64,000 nt of DNA, from assembly GCF_900109085.1 (NCBI RefSeq), contig NZ_FNYW01000002.1, forward strand, positions 62,001-126,000. Reading direction: 5' to 3'. Under the pieces are notes generated by a model, which did not search any database, was not told the origin of the DNA, and saw nothing but the letters and a program-made list of their open reading frames with translations. This DNA is from Alkalibacterium gilvum (lineage in GTDB: Bacteria > Bacillota > Bacilli > Lactobacillales > Carnobacteriaceae_A). This document shows, one piece after another, positions 27,398-37,713 of the stretch (within the stretch, counting starts at the first letter, position 1; the number at the start of each line of letters is the position of its first letter). The translations under genes were made by a program, and so were the position numbers.

Positions 27398-28354
27398 ATG
27401 GATATCGTTTCTTTATTACAATTGATTGTTTCAAGTTCCCTTGTCTACGCCGCTCCATTAATCTTTACTGCTTTAGGTGGAACATTCTCAGAACGTAGTG
27501 GAGTTGTAAACATCGGCCTAGAGGGTATCATGGTTATGGGTGCCTTTATGTCTGCCATATTTAACTTATCGTTTTACAGTACATTCGGTGCTATGACGCC
27601 TTGGTTAGGTTTACTTGCCGGTGGTGTTATCGGAATACTATTCTCATTGATTCACGCAGTAGCAACGATTAACTTGCGTGCAGATCATATTGTTTCTGGT
27701 ACTGTTATTAACTTGGCCGCACCAGCCTTAGCCGTATTCTTAACACGTGCTATCTATGGTGCAGCTCAAACAGGTCCGTTAGCTCGATCATTCGGGTTCT
27801 CAGACATATTCTTATTAGAAAAAATCCCAGTTATTGGTCCGATTTTCTTCCAGAACACATCAGGACCAGCTTATTTAGGGATACTCGTTGCAATCATTGC
27901 GTGGGTTGTTCTGTTTAAAACACGTTTTGGCTTACGCTTACGCTCAGTTGGTGAGCATCCACACGCTGCTGAAACACTTGGAATCAACGTTTACTTGATG
28001 AAATATTCAGGTGTTATGATTTCTGGTTTCTTAGGTGGTATCGGTGGTGCAATCCAAGCTCAAGCTATCCATAACGAGTTCGGTATTTTAACTGTTGCCG
28101 GGCAAGGATTTATTGCGATGGCTGCCATGATCTTTGGTAAATGGAACCCTCTAGGAGCAATGGGAGCAGCTATATTCTTCGGCTTTGCTCAAAGTTTAGC
28201 TCGTATCGGGAACTACATTCCAATTATCCAAGATATCCCAGGCGTTTGGTTGCAAGTTCTTCCATACTTATTGACTATTATTATTCTAGTCGGAGTTGTT
28301 GGACGTTCTACAGCACCTAAAGACTTAGGAAATACCTTTATAAGATCTAAATAA
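27398..28354 (+). CDS. nupQ: Nucleoside ABC importer permease (NupQ type)
   Basis: The second permease (318 aa), with family motif RSGVVNIGLEGIMVMGAF and about eight to ten membrane helices. AAAGGAGGAG precedes the ATG, which is 3 bases after nupP. Together with the lipoprotein, ATPase and NupP it forms a complete purine/pyrimidine nucleoside uptake system like B. subtilis nupNOPQ. Confidence 0.92.
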   Translation: MDIVSLLQLIVSSSLVYAAPLIFTALGGTFSERSGVVNIGLEGIMVMGAFMSAIFNLSFYSTFGAMTPWLGLLAGGVIGILFSLIHAVATINLRADHIVSGTVINLAAPALAVFLTRAIYGAAQTGPLARSFGFSDIFLLEKIPVIGPIFFQNTSGPAYLGILVAIIAWVVLFKTRFGLRLRSVGEHPHAAETLGINVYLMKYSGVMISGFLGGIGGAIQAQAIHNEFGILTVAGQGFIAMAAMIFGKWNPLGAMGAAIFFGFAQSLARIGNYIPIIQDIPGVWLQVLPYLLTIIILVGVVGRSTAPKDLGNTFIRSK

Positions 28355-28361
28355 CGAATAC

Positions 28362-28397
28362 AAAAACCCACTTGGTGTAAGCACCAGGTGGGTTTTT
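28362..28397. terminator. Bidirectional terminator between nupQ and mnmM
   Basis: AAAAACCCACTTGGTG and CACCAGGTGGGTTTTT form a nearly perfect stem with A and T runs on either side, so it can end transcripts from both convergent genes. The gap is only 58 bp and has no repeat array. Confidence 0.9.
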
Positions 28398-28412
28398 CAT
28401 GTAAAGGCTAAA

Positions 28413-28982
28413 CTATTCTTTTCTTTTTTCGATAGCAATAAGAAAGGGGGGGTCATTTTTTTGGTTTAAATACTGATAATTTAACACAGAATACCTTTCT
28501 TGAGGAAGTGACTTAGAAAAGTCGAGGATGGCATTTTTCTCTTTCGTGCCTCCGTCATGACCATGGTAAACCATCAATAAGAGTAGGCCATTCTTTTTTA
28601 AAAGAGTTAATGATTGCTTGATGCCTTCCAAAGTGGTTTTGGGTGTAGTAACAACAGTTTTGTCGCCCTTTGGTAGATAACCTAAGTTGAAAATAACGAG
28701 AGCAACCTTATCATCTGGATCAATAATATCTTTAATTGTTTCATGGCCCTGGTTATAAAGGCTGACTTTGGAATGTGCATCTGCTTTTTTTAGGCGGTTC
28801 TCAGTGTTTAATATCGCTTGTTTTTGTATATCGAAACCAATTACTTTACCGGTGGCTCCAACAAGTTGCGCAAGAAGTAAGGTGTCGTGACCATTCCCAA
28901 TTGTCGCATCTATAACTGTGTCACCGGGTTGGACGGCTTCTTTGATTAATGAATGAGTAAAAGCTAAGGCTTGTAGCAGCAT
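28413..28982 (-). CDS. mnmM: tRNA mnm5s2U biosynthesis methyltransferase MnmM (YtqB)
   Basis: Class I SAM-dependent methyltransferase of 189 aa. SAM motif VIDATIGNGHDTLLLAQLV is near residues 23-41, and FNLGYLPKGDK is the conserved catalytic-side motif. The YtqB family makes the last methylation of mnm5s2U at the wobble position of some tRNAs in Firmicutes. It is next to leuS, as ytqB is in Bacillus. Older annotation: rRNA methylase. Confidence 0.87.
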   Translation of the reverse strand: MLLQALAFTHSLIKEAVQPGDTVIDATIGNGHDTLLLAQLVGATGKVIGFDIQKQAILNTENRLKKADAHSKVSLYNQGHETIKDIIDPDDKVALVIFNLGYLPKGDKTVVTTPKTTLEGIKQSLTLLKKNGLLLLMVYHGHDGGTKEKNAILDFSKSLPQERYSVLNYQYLNQKNDPPFLIAIEKRKE

Positions 28983-29190
28983 TGTTTAATTCTCTCCTTA
29001 AGAAATATATAAAAGCAATTATAGTAAAACACACTCAATAATAACAGAGAATAGATATTGGAATCAAATACGGGATAACACTTTATGACCATTCATAAGC
29101 TTTAATTTTCGAAGTTAACTAAGTTACCTAAGTTATCTCTTGCTATCTGTAACTAAATCTATTAATTTATATCAAGTTACTAAATAAGTG

Positions 29191-29219
29191 TTGCGACTCT
29201 CTTCACGCTTTGGTATGAT
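29191..29219 (-). other. No minus-strand feature; see promoter entry on the plus strand
   Basis: The 28983-29190 stretch before the leuS promoter is AT-rich and shows nothing I can support on either strand beyond the ribosome site of mnmM. The bases covered here hold only the plus-strand leuS promoter. Confidence 0.1.
29191..29219 (+). promoter_or_regulatory. Promoter of the leuS T-box transcript
   Basis: TTGCGA (29191-29196) and TATGAT (29214-29219) with a 17-base spacer and an upstream TG, about 25 bases before the first T-box helix. Confidence 0.65.
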
Positions 29220-29240
29220 TAATCCAAGATTTTAAATGCA

Positions 29241-29487
29241 TTGAGGGAATATTAGGGAACTTGTCTGTTTTAGAGAGTGTATGGTTGGTGAAAATACATG
29301 AGACAATAACTGAACTCGCCCGCAGTAATATATGCTGATACAAGAGCTAACGTTCTTGCATCCGTCTTCCGCGTTAAGGATTGAGGCCACTTGGAATATT
29401 TAACGTTCAAGTTGGTGAATATAGGTGGTACCGCGACTATAACGCCCTATGATCAGATTTACTAAACTGTTCATAAGGCTTTTTTAT
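29241..29487 (+). promoter_or_regulatory. T-box riboswitch of leuS (leucine specifier CTC)
   Basis: The T-box sequence AGGTGGTACCGCG is at 29423-29435. The stem I region includes ATGAGAC- and GGTGAAAATAC-like motifs, and the specifier loop GAACTCG gives codon CTC (Leu) at 29315-29317. The competing terminator is 29444-29486 (GCCCTATGA.../TCATAAGGC then T run). Uncharged tRNA-Leu should pair with the specifier and TGG of the T-box and allow read-through into leuS. Confidence 0.92.
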
Positions 29488-29548
29488 TTATCTAGAAAGA
29501 GAAGTAATTGGATTTACTAGTAATGATAATTAACGAGGAGAGAAGATA

Positions 29549-31966
29549 ATGGCTTTTAAGCATCGTGAAATAGAACCGAAATGGCAAGAATTTTGGAAGG
29601 ATAATCACACGTTTAAACTTTCAGAAGATGAACAAAAAGAAAACTTTTATGCACTAGATATGTTTCCTTACCCATCTGGACAGGGACTTCATGTAGGTCA
29701 TCCAGAGGGCTATACTGCGACAGATATTATATCACGTATGAAACGCAGCCAAGGGTTCAATGTACTACATCCAATGGGGTGGGATGCATTCGGCTTACCG
29801 GCAGAACAATATGCTTTGGATACAGGGAATGATCCAGCTGAGTTCACTGAAAAAAATATACAGACCTTTAAACGTCAAATCAATTCTCTTGGGTTTAGTT
29901 ATGATTGGGAAAGAGAAATTAATACGACAGATCCCGAATATTATAAATGGACACAGTGGATATTTACTAAACTGGTGGAGCATGATTTGGCTTATCAGGC
30001 AGAAGTCCCTGTTAATTGGTGCCCCGCTTTAGGAACGGTCTTAGCGAATGAAGAAGTGATTGATGGGAAATCAGAACGTGGGGATCACCCTGTCTACCGT
30101 AAACCTATGAAGCAGTGGATGCTTAAAATAACCGCTTATGCTGATCGCTTGTTAGAAGATTTAGAAGACGTAGACTGGCCTGAACATATTAAAGACATGC
30201 AACGTAATTGGATTGGGAAATCTGAAGGTGCTGAAATAACTTTTGACGTTAAAGGATCAACAGAATCATTCAACGTCTTTACAACGCGACCGGATACGAT
30301 TTTTGGAGCAACTTACGCTGTTTTAGCACCAGAATCTGAACTTGTGGATAAAATTACCACATCGGAGCAGAAAGAAGCGATTGACTTATACCGTAAAGAG
30401 GCGGATAAAAAATCTGACCTTGAACGTACGGATTTAAACAAAAATAAGACGGGCGTTTTCACTGGTGCCTATGCGATTAATCCGGTGACTGAGGAAGCAA
30501 TGCCCATATATATAGCTGATTATGTTCTATCCACTTATGGAACAGGTGCAATCATGGCTGTTCCGGCACACGACCAACGTGACTATGAATTTGCGCAAAA
30601 ATATAACCTTCCAATACGTCCAGTAATCGAAGGTGGCGACACTGAAAAAGAAGCGTATTCTGGCGATGGAAAACATATCAACTCTGACTTCATCAATGGA
30701 ATGGAATTAGAAGAAGCAAACAAAGTAATGATTGAATACCTTGAAGACAATAAATGTGGTGAGCATAAAATAACATACCGCCTAAGAGACTGGTTATTTG
30801 CAAGACAGCGTTATTGGGGTGAACCTATACCTGTCATTCATTGGGAAGACGGCTCAACAACAACAGTTAAAGAAGAGGACTTGCCCGTTATCCTTCCAAA
30901 AACGACAGAAATCAAACCATCCGGCACGGGTGAATCACCGCTTGCTAATATTACTGACTGGGTTAATGTTGTGGATGAAGAAACAGGTATGAAAGGTAGG
31001 CGTGATACAAATACTATGCCACAATGGGCAGGAAGTTCATGGTATTTCCTACGCTTTATCGATCCTCATAATAAAGATATGCTTGCTGATCCTGAGTTGC
31101 TTAAAAAATGGCTACCTGTTGATTTGTATATTGGGGGAGCTGAACACGCGGTTCTTCACCTCTTGTACGCGCGTTTCTGGCATAAATTCCTGTATGATTT
31201 AGAGTTGGTTCCAACAAAAGAACCTTTCCAAAAGTTGTATAATCAAGGGATGATTTTAGGCGAAAACAATGAAAAGATGTCTAAATCAAAAGGAAATGTT
31301 GTTAACCCTGATGACGTTGTGAATAAATATGGTGCGGATACCCTCAGACTTTACGAAATGTTTATGGGACCTCTAGACGCAGCTATTGCCTGGAGTGAAG
31401 AAGGACTTGAAGGCTCACGACGCTTCCTTGACCGTGTTTGGCGTTTATTTGTTGATGAAGATGACCAATTAAGAGATCGTATTACAACACATAATGATGC
31501 AAGTCTTGAAGTTGTTTACCATCAGACAGTTAAAAAAGTAACAGAAGATTATGAACAGCTGCATTTCAATACAGCTATTTCACAATTAATGGTTTTTGTT
31601 AACGCAGCCTACAAGGCAAAAACATTACCAGTTGAATATGTTAAAGGCTTCGTTCAGCTATTGGCTCCTATCGCACCGCACCTTGGTGAAGAGTTGTGGT
31701 CGAAAGTAACGGGGGCAAATGAGAGTATTAGTTACGAGCCTTGGCCTGAGTTTGATGAAAATAAATTGGTTAAAGATGAGGTAACCGTTGTATTCCAGAT
31801 TAACGGCAAAGTCCGTAAGAAAGCTTTAGTATCTCGTTCGATTACAAAAGATGAACTGGAAGCAAAAGCAATGGAAGACGAACGAATAATAGAATTACTT
31901 GAAGGGAAAACAGTACGTAAAGTGATTGTTGTTCCTGGTAAATTAGTAAATATCGTAGCCAATTAA
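29549..31966 (+). CDS. leuS: Leucyl-tRNA synthetase
   Basis: Class I aminoacyl-tRNA synthetase, 805 aa, normal for the bacterial enzyme. The HIGH motif is HVGHPEGY near residue 50, the CP1 editing domain is about 220-420 (with [12 protein letters not shown]), and the KMSKS motif KMSKSKG is near residue 575; an anticodon-binding C-terminal domain follows. GAGGAGAG precedes the ATG. Controlled by the T-box leader upstream. Confidence 0.98.
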   Translation: MAFKHREIEPKWQEFWKDNHTFKLSEDEQKENFYALDMFPYPSGQGLHVGHPEGYTATDIISRMKRSQGFNVLHPMGWDAFGLPAEQYALDTGNDPAEFTEKNIQTFKRQINSLGFSYDWEREINTTDPEYYKWTQWIFTKLVEHDLAYQAEVPVNWCPALGTVLANEEVIDGKSERGDHPVYRKPMKQWMLKITAYADRLLEDLEDVDWPEHIKDMQRNWIGKSEGAEITFDVKGSTESFNVFTTRPDTIFGATYAVLAPESELVDKITTSEQKEAIDLYRKEADKKSDLERTDLNKNKTGVFTGAYAINPVTEEAMPIYIADYVLSTYGTGAIMAVPAHDQRDYEFAQKYNLPIRPVIEGGDTEKEAYSGDGKHINSDFINGMELEEANKVMIEYLEDNKCGEHKITYRLRDWLFARQRYWGEPIPVIHWEDGSTTTVKEEDLPVILPKTTEIKPSGTGESPLANITDWVNVVDEETGMKGRRDTNTMPQWAGSSWYFLRFIDPHNKDMLADPELLKKWLPVDLYIGGAEHAVLHLLYARFWHKFLYDLELVPTKEPFQKLYNQGMILGENNEKMSKSKGNVVNPDDVVNKYGADTLRLYEMFMGPLDAAIAWSEEGLEGSRRFLDRVWRLFVDEDDQLRDRITTHNDASLEVVYHQTVKKVTEDYEQLHFNTAISQLMVFVNAAYKAKTLPVEYVKGFVQLLAPIAPHLGEELWSKVTGANESISYEPWPEFDENKLVKDEVTVVFQINGKVRKKALVSRSITKDELEAKAMEDERIIELLEGKTVRKVIVVPGKLVNIVAN

Positions 31967-31983
31967 ATGTTATAATAAAAGAG

Positions 31984-32020
31984 AGGAAAAGGGATCAGCT
32001 TTGGCTGGTTCCTTTTCAGT
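31984..32020 (+). terminator. Probable terminator after leuS
   Basis: GGAAAAGGGATCAGC and GCTGGTTCCTTTTC form a stem around a short loop; the T run after it is weak (CAGTTT). Confidence 0.55.
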
Positions 32021-32102
32021 TTATATGGTGAACGTATAAGCAATAAGTTAAACTTATAGTGAAATGATATAGTAGTATCATAAAAGGAATGGAGCAAAGC
32101 AG

Positions 32103-33863
32103 ATGGACAAGAAACCAGAGCTCAAAACGCCAACAAAACACGATCTGAAAAAATTTACCCAATTATTGTGGTCAACCAATATATCCAAGAGTTTAATTGC
32201 TATCGGATTGACTGGCAGTATCATCACCACACTTACACAACTCTTAATTCCTTTAGCGACACAACAATTTATCGATGGAATCGAACTTGATTTTTTTACA
32301 CCTTGGATGATTGCGAGTATTGTTGGCATTTTTATTCTCCAAGTCTTATTCAGTGGCTTTTCCAATTATATTTTATATAAAATTGGACAGCATGTTGTGG
32401 CCGGACTGAGAGATTTTCTTTGGAATAAAATTATTAAGTTACCCGTTTCCTTTTTTGATCGGTATGCGTCGGGAGAAATCGTAAGTCGGTTAACGAACGA
32501 CACATCAATTGTTCAAAACCTGATATCTTCTTTCTTTCCACAATTTATTAGTGGTGTTTTATCTATAACAGGAGTCTTCTTTATTTTAATTATCATGGAT
32601 TGGCAAATGACCTTGGTCATGTTGACTGCTGTCCCATTAGCTCTGGCACTTACTCGTCCACTAGGCAAGCGCATGGCAAAAGTGTCGCGTGAAATGCAGG
32701 ATGAGACAGCACAGTTTTCTGGGAAAGTACAGCAGACAGTCGCAGAAATTCGTTTAATGAAATCTTCTACTGCTGAGTCAGCTGAAAAAGAAAAAGGGGA
32801 ACGAAACATCAATAAACTCTATCGTATTGGACTAAAAGAAGGCAAGTACATTGCTATTATTGGGCCATTAATTTATACATTAATGATGGGAGTGATGGTG
32901 TTCGTCATCGGATATGGAGGCGTCAGAGTAGCCCGAGGAGATATAACGACAGGGGAGCTTGTAGCCTTCTTACTATATTTATTCCAGATTATCTTCCCGA
33001 TTACAACCTTTATGAATTTCTTTATGCAGATACAAAAGGCAGCTGGAGCAACTGAGCGGATTACTCAAATTTTAGATGAGAAGGAAGAAGAGAAGCGAGA
33101 GGGGAAAAGTGTCAGCATCGATAATTTGCCGATAAAATTCGAAAATGTCAGCTTTTCTTATCAAGAAAATAAAGAGGTCATCAAGCAGATTTCTTTTATA
33201 TCACATCCGGGTGAAAAAATTGCTTTCGCTGGACCCAGCGGCGGTGGGAAATCAACACTCTTTGCCTTACTTGAACAATTTTACACACCAGATAGTGGTA
33301 GGATTTATGTTGGAGATACACCTATTAATGAAATTAGCTTGCAATCTTGGCGCAGTCAAATAGGCTATGTGTCTCAGGAAAATGCGATGATGTCTGGAAC
33401 AATTAAAGAAAATCTTTGTTACGGACTCCCTGACACAGAACAACCCGCAGAAGAGCGACTTTGGGAAGTTCTTGAAATGGCCTACGTCAAAACATTTATC
33501 GAACAATTACCTAGTAAACTTGAAGAAGAAATCGGTGAACGTGGGGCGAAGCTCTCCGGAGGCCAACGTCAGCGCATTAATATTGCCCGTGCGTTTCTAA
33601 GAGATCCCAAAATACTGATGATGGATGAAGCAACAGCCAGCCTGGATAGTCAGTCTGAGAAAATCGTCTCACAGGCTTTAAATAAATTGATGAAAGGACG
33701 AACAACCTTTGTCATTGCTCATCGATTGAGTACGATAGTGGATGCCGATAAGATTCTGTTTATTGAAGAAGGACAATTGACCGGAATGGGGAGCCACGAA
33801 GAATTATACGAAAAACATACACTTTATCAGTTGTTTGCCAACCAGCAGCTATCCAAAGATTGA
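32103..33863 (+). CDS. ABC transporter, fused permease and ATPase (BmrA/LmrA type)
   Basis: Half-transporter exporter of 586 aa that should work as a homodimer. Residues about 25-310 hold six membrane helices; residues 345-580 hold the ATPase with Walker A GPSGGGKST, signature LSGGQRQRINIARAF, Walker B ILMMDEATASLD and H-loop VIAHRLST. It resembles multidrug exporters such as BmrA and LmrA, but the substrate cannot be read from sequence. A separate gene with its own terminator. Confidence 0.9.
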   Translation: MDKKPELKTPTKHDLKKFTQLLWSTNISKSLIAIGLTGSIITTLTQLLIPLATQQFIDGIELDFFTPWMIASIVGIFILQVLFSGFSNYILYKIGQHVVAGLRDFLWNKIIKLPVSFFDRYASGEIVSRLTNDTSIVQNLISSFFPQFISGVLSITGVFFILIIMDWQMTLVMLTAVPLALALTRPLGKRMAKVSREMQDETAQFSGKVQQTVAEIRLMKSSTAESAEKEKGERNINKLYRIGLKEGKYIAIIGPLIYTLMMGVMVFVIGYGGVRVARGDITTGELVAFLLYLFQIIFPITTFMNFFMQIQKAAGATERITQILDEKEEEKREGKSVSIDNLPIKFENVSFSYQENKEVIKQISFISHPGEKIAFAGPSGGGKSTLFALLEQFYTPDSGRIYVGDTPINEISLQSWRSQIGYVSQENAMMSGTIKENLCYGLPDTEQPAEERLWEVLEMAYVKTFIEQLPSKLEEEIGERGAKLSGGQRQRINIARAFLRDPKILMMDEATASLDSQSEKIVSQALNKLMKGRTTFVIAHRLSTIVDADKILFIEEGQLTGMGSHEELYEKHTLYQLFANQQLSKD

Positions 33864-33957
33864 GAATAACTCTTGGAATAATAATTATAGAAGCTTTCAT
33901 GAATCTTTTTCTTAAATGATTGCACCGCTGACATTAAAACAGTAAAATAGAATTTAG

Positions 33958-33986
33958 ATAAAAGGAGCAGTTTGCTCCTTTTTTTC
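33958..33986 (+). terminator. Intrinsic terminator after the ABC exporter
   Basis: AAAGGAGCA and TGCTCCTTT are perfect 9-base arms with a 3-base loop, followed by TTTT. Confidence 0.87.
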
Positions 33987-34076
33987 TGAATAGATGAAAG
34001 CTTTTTAAAATCATACATAATTCAAAATGACTTTTGGTTGTGTAAAGTGGAAATGGTGAAAGTAGGGTTCATAAAA

Positions 34077-35741
34077 ATGAATAATGATTCAAATGAAAAT
34101 ATAAAAAATAATGAAGAGTCACACGACAGTAAAATGGTCAGTGGTGCGGCTTGGATGACTGCTGGCAGTATGATATCTAAAATCATGGGAGCCTTATATG
34201 TTATCCCTTGGTTTGCTTGGATGGGAGGGCAGGAGCCGGGAAATGCGGCTATGGCACTTTTCCAAGTGGGTTATACGCCTTATGGTTTCTTTCTAGCGCT
34301 CGCAACAGCCGGGGTTCCTTCAGCTATAAGTAAGCAAGTGAGCTATTACAATGCACTTGGTGAATATGAGGTCTCCAAAGGTATTTATAAACAGAGTCTT
34401 AAAATCATGGCCTTTACGGGGGTTTTATCTGCCGTTGTCATGTTCTTTATTGCCCCTTTAATTGCTCAGTCAAGTCCTTCAGCAAATACGAACGAAGCAG
34501 TGATTGTTATGAGATCTCTAACACCTGCCTTACTTATTATTCCAGCGCAAAGTGTGACACGCGGATTTATCCAAGGCCATAATAATATGGTACCTTCCGC
34601 AGTCTCACAAATACTGGAACAGCTGATGCGTATACTCTTTCTATTAAGCTCGGCATATTTAATTAGGCAAGTATTAGGTGGTGAAGTGGTTACAGCTGTC
34701 GCTTACTCTACCTTTGCTGCATTTATAGGTGCCATATTCTCACTCGGGTATTTGGCTTATAAGATTAGACATATGAAGACAGCCCTGGACTACCAACCAG
34801 AACAGAGTGTGGGAAATGTATCCGTTTCGCCTAGACAGTTAATTATAAACATCATAAAAACATCCATTCCATTTGTTATTATTGCAACAGGTATCCTTGT
34901 TTTTCAGATGGTCGACCAACTAACGTACAGTCCATTGATGCGCCAGTTTTCTGATATGAGTCCTGAGATGATTGAAGAAACTTATGGCGTTACACAGGGG
35001 AATGCACATAAACTCATTATGGTGTTGACCTCATTTGGAACAGCCCTATCTATCGCCTCCGTACCTTTAATCAGTGATTTGATAGCGAAAAATAATATGA
35101 ATGAAGTAAGAAGGCAATTTTCAAAAGCCGTACAACTTTTACTCTTTGCAATGTTCCCAGCAGCAATCGGCATGATCGTGGTTGCGGAACCTTTATACGC
35201 TATTTTCTATGGACATAGCAATCTAGGCACAAGTATCACACAGGTTTCTGCAGTTATGAGTATCTTTGTTGCCCTGTATGCCGTTTTAGGAAATATATTG
35301 CAAGCTTCAAACTTAACGCGACCAGCAATCAGAGCTCTCTTAACAGGCTTATTAGTTAAAGTAATCAGTCAAGTGTTATTTGTTTGGCTAGTTGGCCCTT
35401 ATGGCATGCTCCTTTCAGCGATACTCGGCTTCCTTGTAAGCTGCAGTATGATGCTCGTTATCATGCATAGAAACACTCATTATTCCGCCACACGCCTTTT
35501 CAGACGCTCTTTACTAATATTTTTGATTTCTCTAGTAATGGGAGTGGGAACGTGGTTGGTTAAATTTGGATTAGGCTTCTTCATTGATTACAATAGTCGC
35601 TTCGATTCACTTCTTGCTTTAATTGCTATTGCAACGATCGGCATTGTCATCTTTGGCTCATTAGCCCTTAAAACACGCCTAGCAGATAGACTAGTCGGAG
35701 CAAAAGCCGCCAGTGTCCGTCGTAAATTGAAAATGAATTAA
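34077..35741 (+). CDS. murJ: MurJ-like lipid II flippase (YtgP family)
   Basis: A 554-aa polytopic membrane protein of the MOP/polysaccharide transporter superfamily, with about 14 hydrophobic helices after a 25-residue hydrophilic N-terminus. The closest known group is YtgP of Bacillus and MurJ of Streptococcus, which flip lipid II for peptidoglycan synthesis. Position before the RsuA-family gene and near leuS supports YtgP. ATG 34077 is preferred, but several in-frame starts (34038 TTG, 34053 ATG) lie upstream without a clear ribosome site. Confidence 0.85.
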   Translation: MNNDSNENIKNNEESHDSKMVSGAAWMTAGSMISKIMGALYVIPWFAWMGGQEPGNAAMALFQVGYTPYGFFLALATAGVPSAISKQVSYYNALGEYEVSKGIYKQSLKIMAFTGVLSAVVMFFIAPLIAQSSPSANTNEAVIVMRSLTPALLIIPAQSVTRGFIQGHNNMVPSAVSQILEQLMRILFLLSSAYLIRQVLGGEVVTAVAYSTFAAFIGAIFSLGYLAYKIRHMKTALDYQPEQSVGNVSVSPRQLIINIIKTSIPFVIIATGILVFQMVDQLTYSPLMRQFSDMSPEMIEETYGVTQGNAHKLIMVLTSFGTALSIASVPLISDLIAKNNMNEVRRQFSKAVQLLLFAMFPAAIGMIVVAEPLYAIFYGHSNLGTSITQVSAVMSIFVALYAVLGNILQASNLTRPAIRALLTGLLVKVISQVLFVWLVGPYGMLLSAILGFLVSCSMMLVIMHRNTHYSATRLFRRSLLIFLISLVMGVGTWLVKFGLGFFIDYNSRFDSLLALIAIATIGIVIFGSLALKTRLADRLVGAKAASVRRKLKMN

Positions 35742-35784
35742 TAAAGTATTGAAAAGACCAAGAAAGACTAAGAAAGGAGCGCAT

Positions 35785-36513
35785 ATGCGTTTAGATAAAT
35801 TACTTGCCCATAGCGGTTTAGGTACTAGGAAAGAAGTAAAGAAATTATTGAAGAAAAAAATTGTTGAGGTGAACGACGAAGTAATCGTTAATCCTAAAAC
35901 ACATGTTGATCCCGAGACAGATTCAATCAAAGTTGGAGGAGAAAGCATTGATTATCAAGAGTTTGTTTACTTTATGCTGAACAAACCTCAAGGCGTTATT
36001 AGCGCAACAGAAGATCACGTTCACGAAACCGTTCTAGATTTATTGGAGCCACAAGACAGTTTACAAGAACCGCATCCGGTAGGCCGGCTAGATATTGATA
36101 CTGAAGGCCTGCTCGTTTTAACGAATGATGGAAAATTAACCCACCGTCTTCTTTCGCCTAAACATCATGTTAATAAAAAATATTTTGCAGAAGTCGAGGG
36201 AGTGGTGACAGAGGACGATATTCAGACGTTCAAAGAAGGAATCACCCTAGTCGACGAGCATGAAGAGTTTGTAACGATGCCAGCTGAATTGGTTGTTCTA
36301 AAAACAGATAAATCAGCCAAAACATCAAAGGTAGAAGTCATTATTCAAGAAGGAAAATTTCACCAAGTGAAGCGTATGGTAAGGGCAGTAGGTAAAGAAG
36401 TCATTTACTTGAAACGTCTTTCGATGGGAGATTTGGAACTAGATCCAAAACTCGAATTGGGTGCCTATCGTCCGTTGTCCAAGGAAGAAATCGATTTACT
36501 AAATAATAAATAA
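35785..36513 (+). CDS. rsuA: 16S rRNA pseudouridine synthase, RsuA/RluB family
   Basis: A 242-aa protein with an N-terminal S4 RNA-binding domain (MRLDKLLAHSGLGTRKEVKKLL, residues 1-60) and a catalytic domain with VGRLDIDTEGLLVLTNDG, where the Asp attacks the target uridine. C-terminal motif EGKFHQVKRMV. Most likely makes pseudouridine 516 in 16S rRNA. AAAGGAG precedes ATG 35785; this trims an in-frame ATG 36 bases upstream. Confidence 0.9.
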   Translation: MRLDKLLAHSGLGTRKEVKKLLKKKIVEVNDEVIVNPKTHVDPETDSIKVGGESIDYQEFVYFMLNKPQGVISATEDHVHETVLDLLEPQDSLQEPHPVGRLDIDTEGLLVLTNDGKLTHRLLSPKHHVNKKYFAEVEGVVTEDDIQTFKEGITLVDEHEEFVTMPAELVVLKTDKSAKTSKVEVIIQEGKFHQVKRMVRAVGKEVIYLKRLSMGDLELDPKLELGAYRPLSKEEIDLLNNK

Positions 36514-36516
36514 GGA

Positions 36517-36590
36517 AAAGACATGAACAGTCAGAAGCTCTCATTTAATGGTTCGAGAGACTCAACGTGACTGATTCATGTCTTTTTTTG
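36517..36590 (+). terminator. Long terminator after the pseudouridine synthase gene
   Basis: AAAAGACATGAACAGTCA and TGACTGATTCATGTCTTTT pair across a 30-base loop that can fold further (GCTCTC with GAGAGA), followed by T7. Confidence 0.85.
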
Positions 36591-36637
36591 GATAAAAAAA
36601 TTTCAAGACGAAAGACGAGTGAATCGCAGTTAAAGAG

Positions 36638-37288
36638 GTGCTCACTCAAGCAGTTGGCGTTACTGAGTGCGACATTTTGATCTCAAAAGTGTTCACTCAA
36701 ATGGTTGGCGCTGCTGAGTGGGACATTTTATTCTGAAAAGTGCACACTCAAGCAGTTGGCGCTACTGAGTACGACATTTTGCTCCTAAAAGTGCAAACTC
36801 AAACGGTAGGCGCCGCTGAGCACGACATTTTGATCTCAAAAGTGTTCACTCAAATGGTTGGCGCTGCTGAGCACGACATTTTATTCTCAAAAGTGCATAC
36901 TCAAATGGTTGGCGCTGCTGAGCACGACATTTTGCTCTCAAAAGTGCACACTCAAATGGTTGGCGTTACTGAGTACGACATTTTATTCTGAAAAGTGCAC
37001 ACTCAGTTCGTTGGCGCTACTGAGTACGACATTTTATTCTGAAAAGTGCACACTCAGTTCGTTGGCGCTACTGAGTGCGACATTTTATTCTGAAAAGTGC
37101 ACACTCAAGCGGTAGGCGCTGCTGAGTACGACATCTTACTCTCAAAAGTGCATACTCAAAATGTTGGCGCTACTGAGTACGACATTTTGCTCCTAAAAGT
37201 GCATACTCAAGCGATTGGTACTACTGAGCACGACATTTCGTTCTTGAAAGTGCACACTCAAGCGGTTGGTGCCGCTGAGCGCGACATC
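36638..37288. repeat. 51-bp tandem repeat array 2 (13 units) in a convergent gap
   Basis: Thirteen units at a strict 51-bp step (36638, 36689, 36740 ... 37250), each starting GTG...ACTCA and ending CGACATTTT..T..AAAA. This is the reverse orientation of arrays 1 and 3. Variation is mostly in the first arm (GTGCACACTCA, GTGTTCACTCA, GTGCATACTCA), in the middle (TTGGCGCTG/TAC) and in TGAGTAC/TGAGCAC/TGAGTGC. The unit length of 17 codons keeps long frames open, but they hold TGA stops in several units and have no ribosome site, so they are not genes. It lies between the RsuA gene (+) and the 87-aa gene (-). Confidence 0.96.
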
Positions 37289-37329
37289 TAAACGATTCAT
37301 CGCATTATTAAGCTGTTCTCTTGGCGTTT

Positions 37330-37593
37330 TTACAAGACAAAAGTATTTAGAGAAAGAGCGAGAAAGCCGGCAGTGATGTAAGCAGCCGCGATACTAAGTG
37401 TCCAAATCGTTTTCTTTTTTTCATAAGCATACTCTTCATCTGAATATTCACCGCTGGCTTTAGGTATCTGCCAAAGCGTAAATACAAACATGGAAGCAAT
37501 CCCTAAGAAATAGAGTAACTGGAAATTCAAATACATTAGCAAGAAACCAAGAAGAAATGTCCATACACTAATCCAAAGCAATTTCTTATTCAT
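37330..37593 (-). CDS. Hypothetical three-helix membrane protein
   Basis: An 87-aa protein with three hydrophobic segments (residues about 5-22, 25-43 and 66-84) and a polar loop of Glu/Tyr/Lys residues (GEYSDEEYAYEKKK) between the second and third. I do not recognise the family. ATGATATT and weak AAGGATG precede the start. No clear terminator follows; the 51-bp array starts about 40 bases past its stop. Confidence 0.7.
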   Translation of the reverse strand: MNKKLLWISVWTFLLGFLLMYLNFQLLYFLGIASMFVFTLWQIPKASGEYSDEEYAYEKKKTIWTLSIAAAYITAGFLALSLNTFVL

Positions 37594-37713
37594 TTAATAT
37601 CATCCTTTGTTGTAAGTTAGTCACTTAACAAGTGTAGCGTTAATATAAATGAATCGCAATCGAAAATAGTATGAACACTAAGCAAAAAATATTTATTTCC
37701 TAGAAGAGACCGA

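Noticed and set aside
36638-37288. CRISPR array
   Set aside because: Units are whole tandem copies with no unique spacers between conserved repeats; no cas genes in the window.
36740-37291. Open frames of 17-residue repeats in array 2 (and on the minus strand of array 3)
   Set aside because: The 51-bp unit is a multiple of three and has few stops, so frames stay open by arithmetic. There is no ribosome site, several units introduce TGA, and more than one frame is open.
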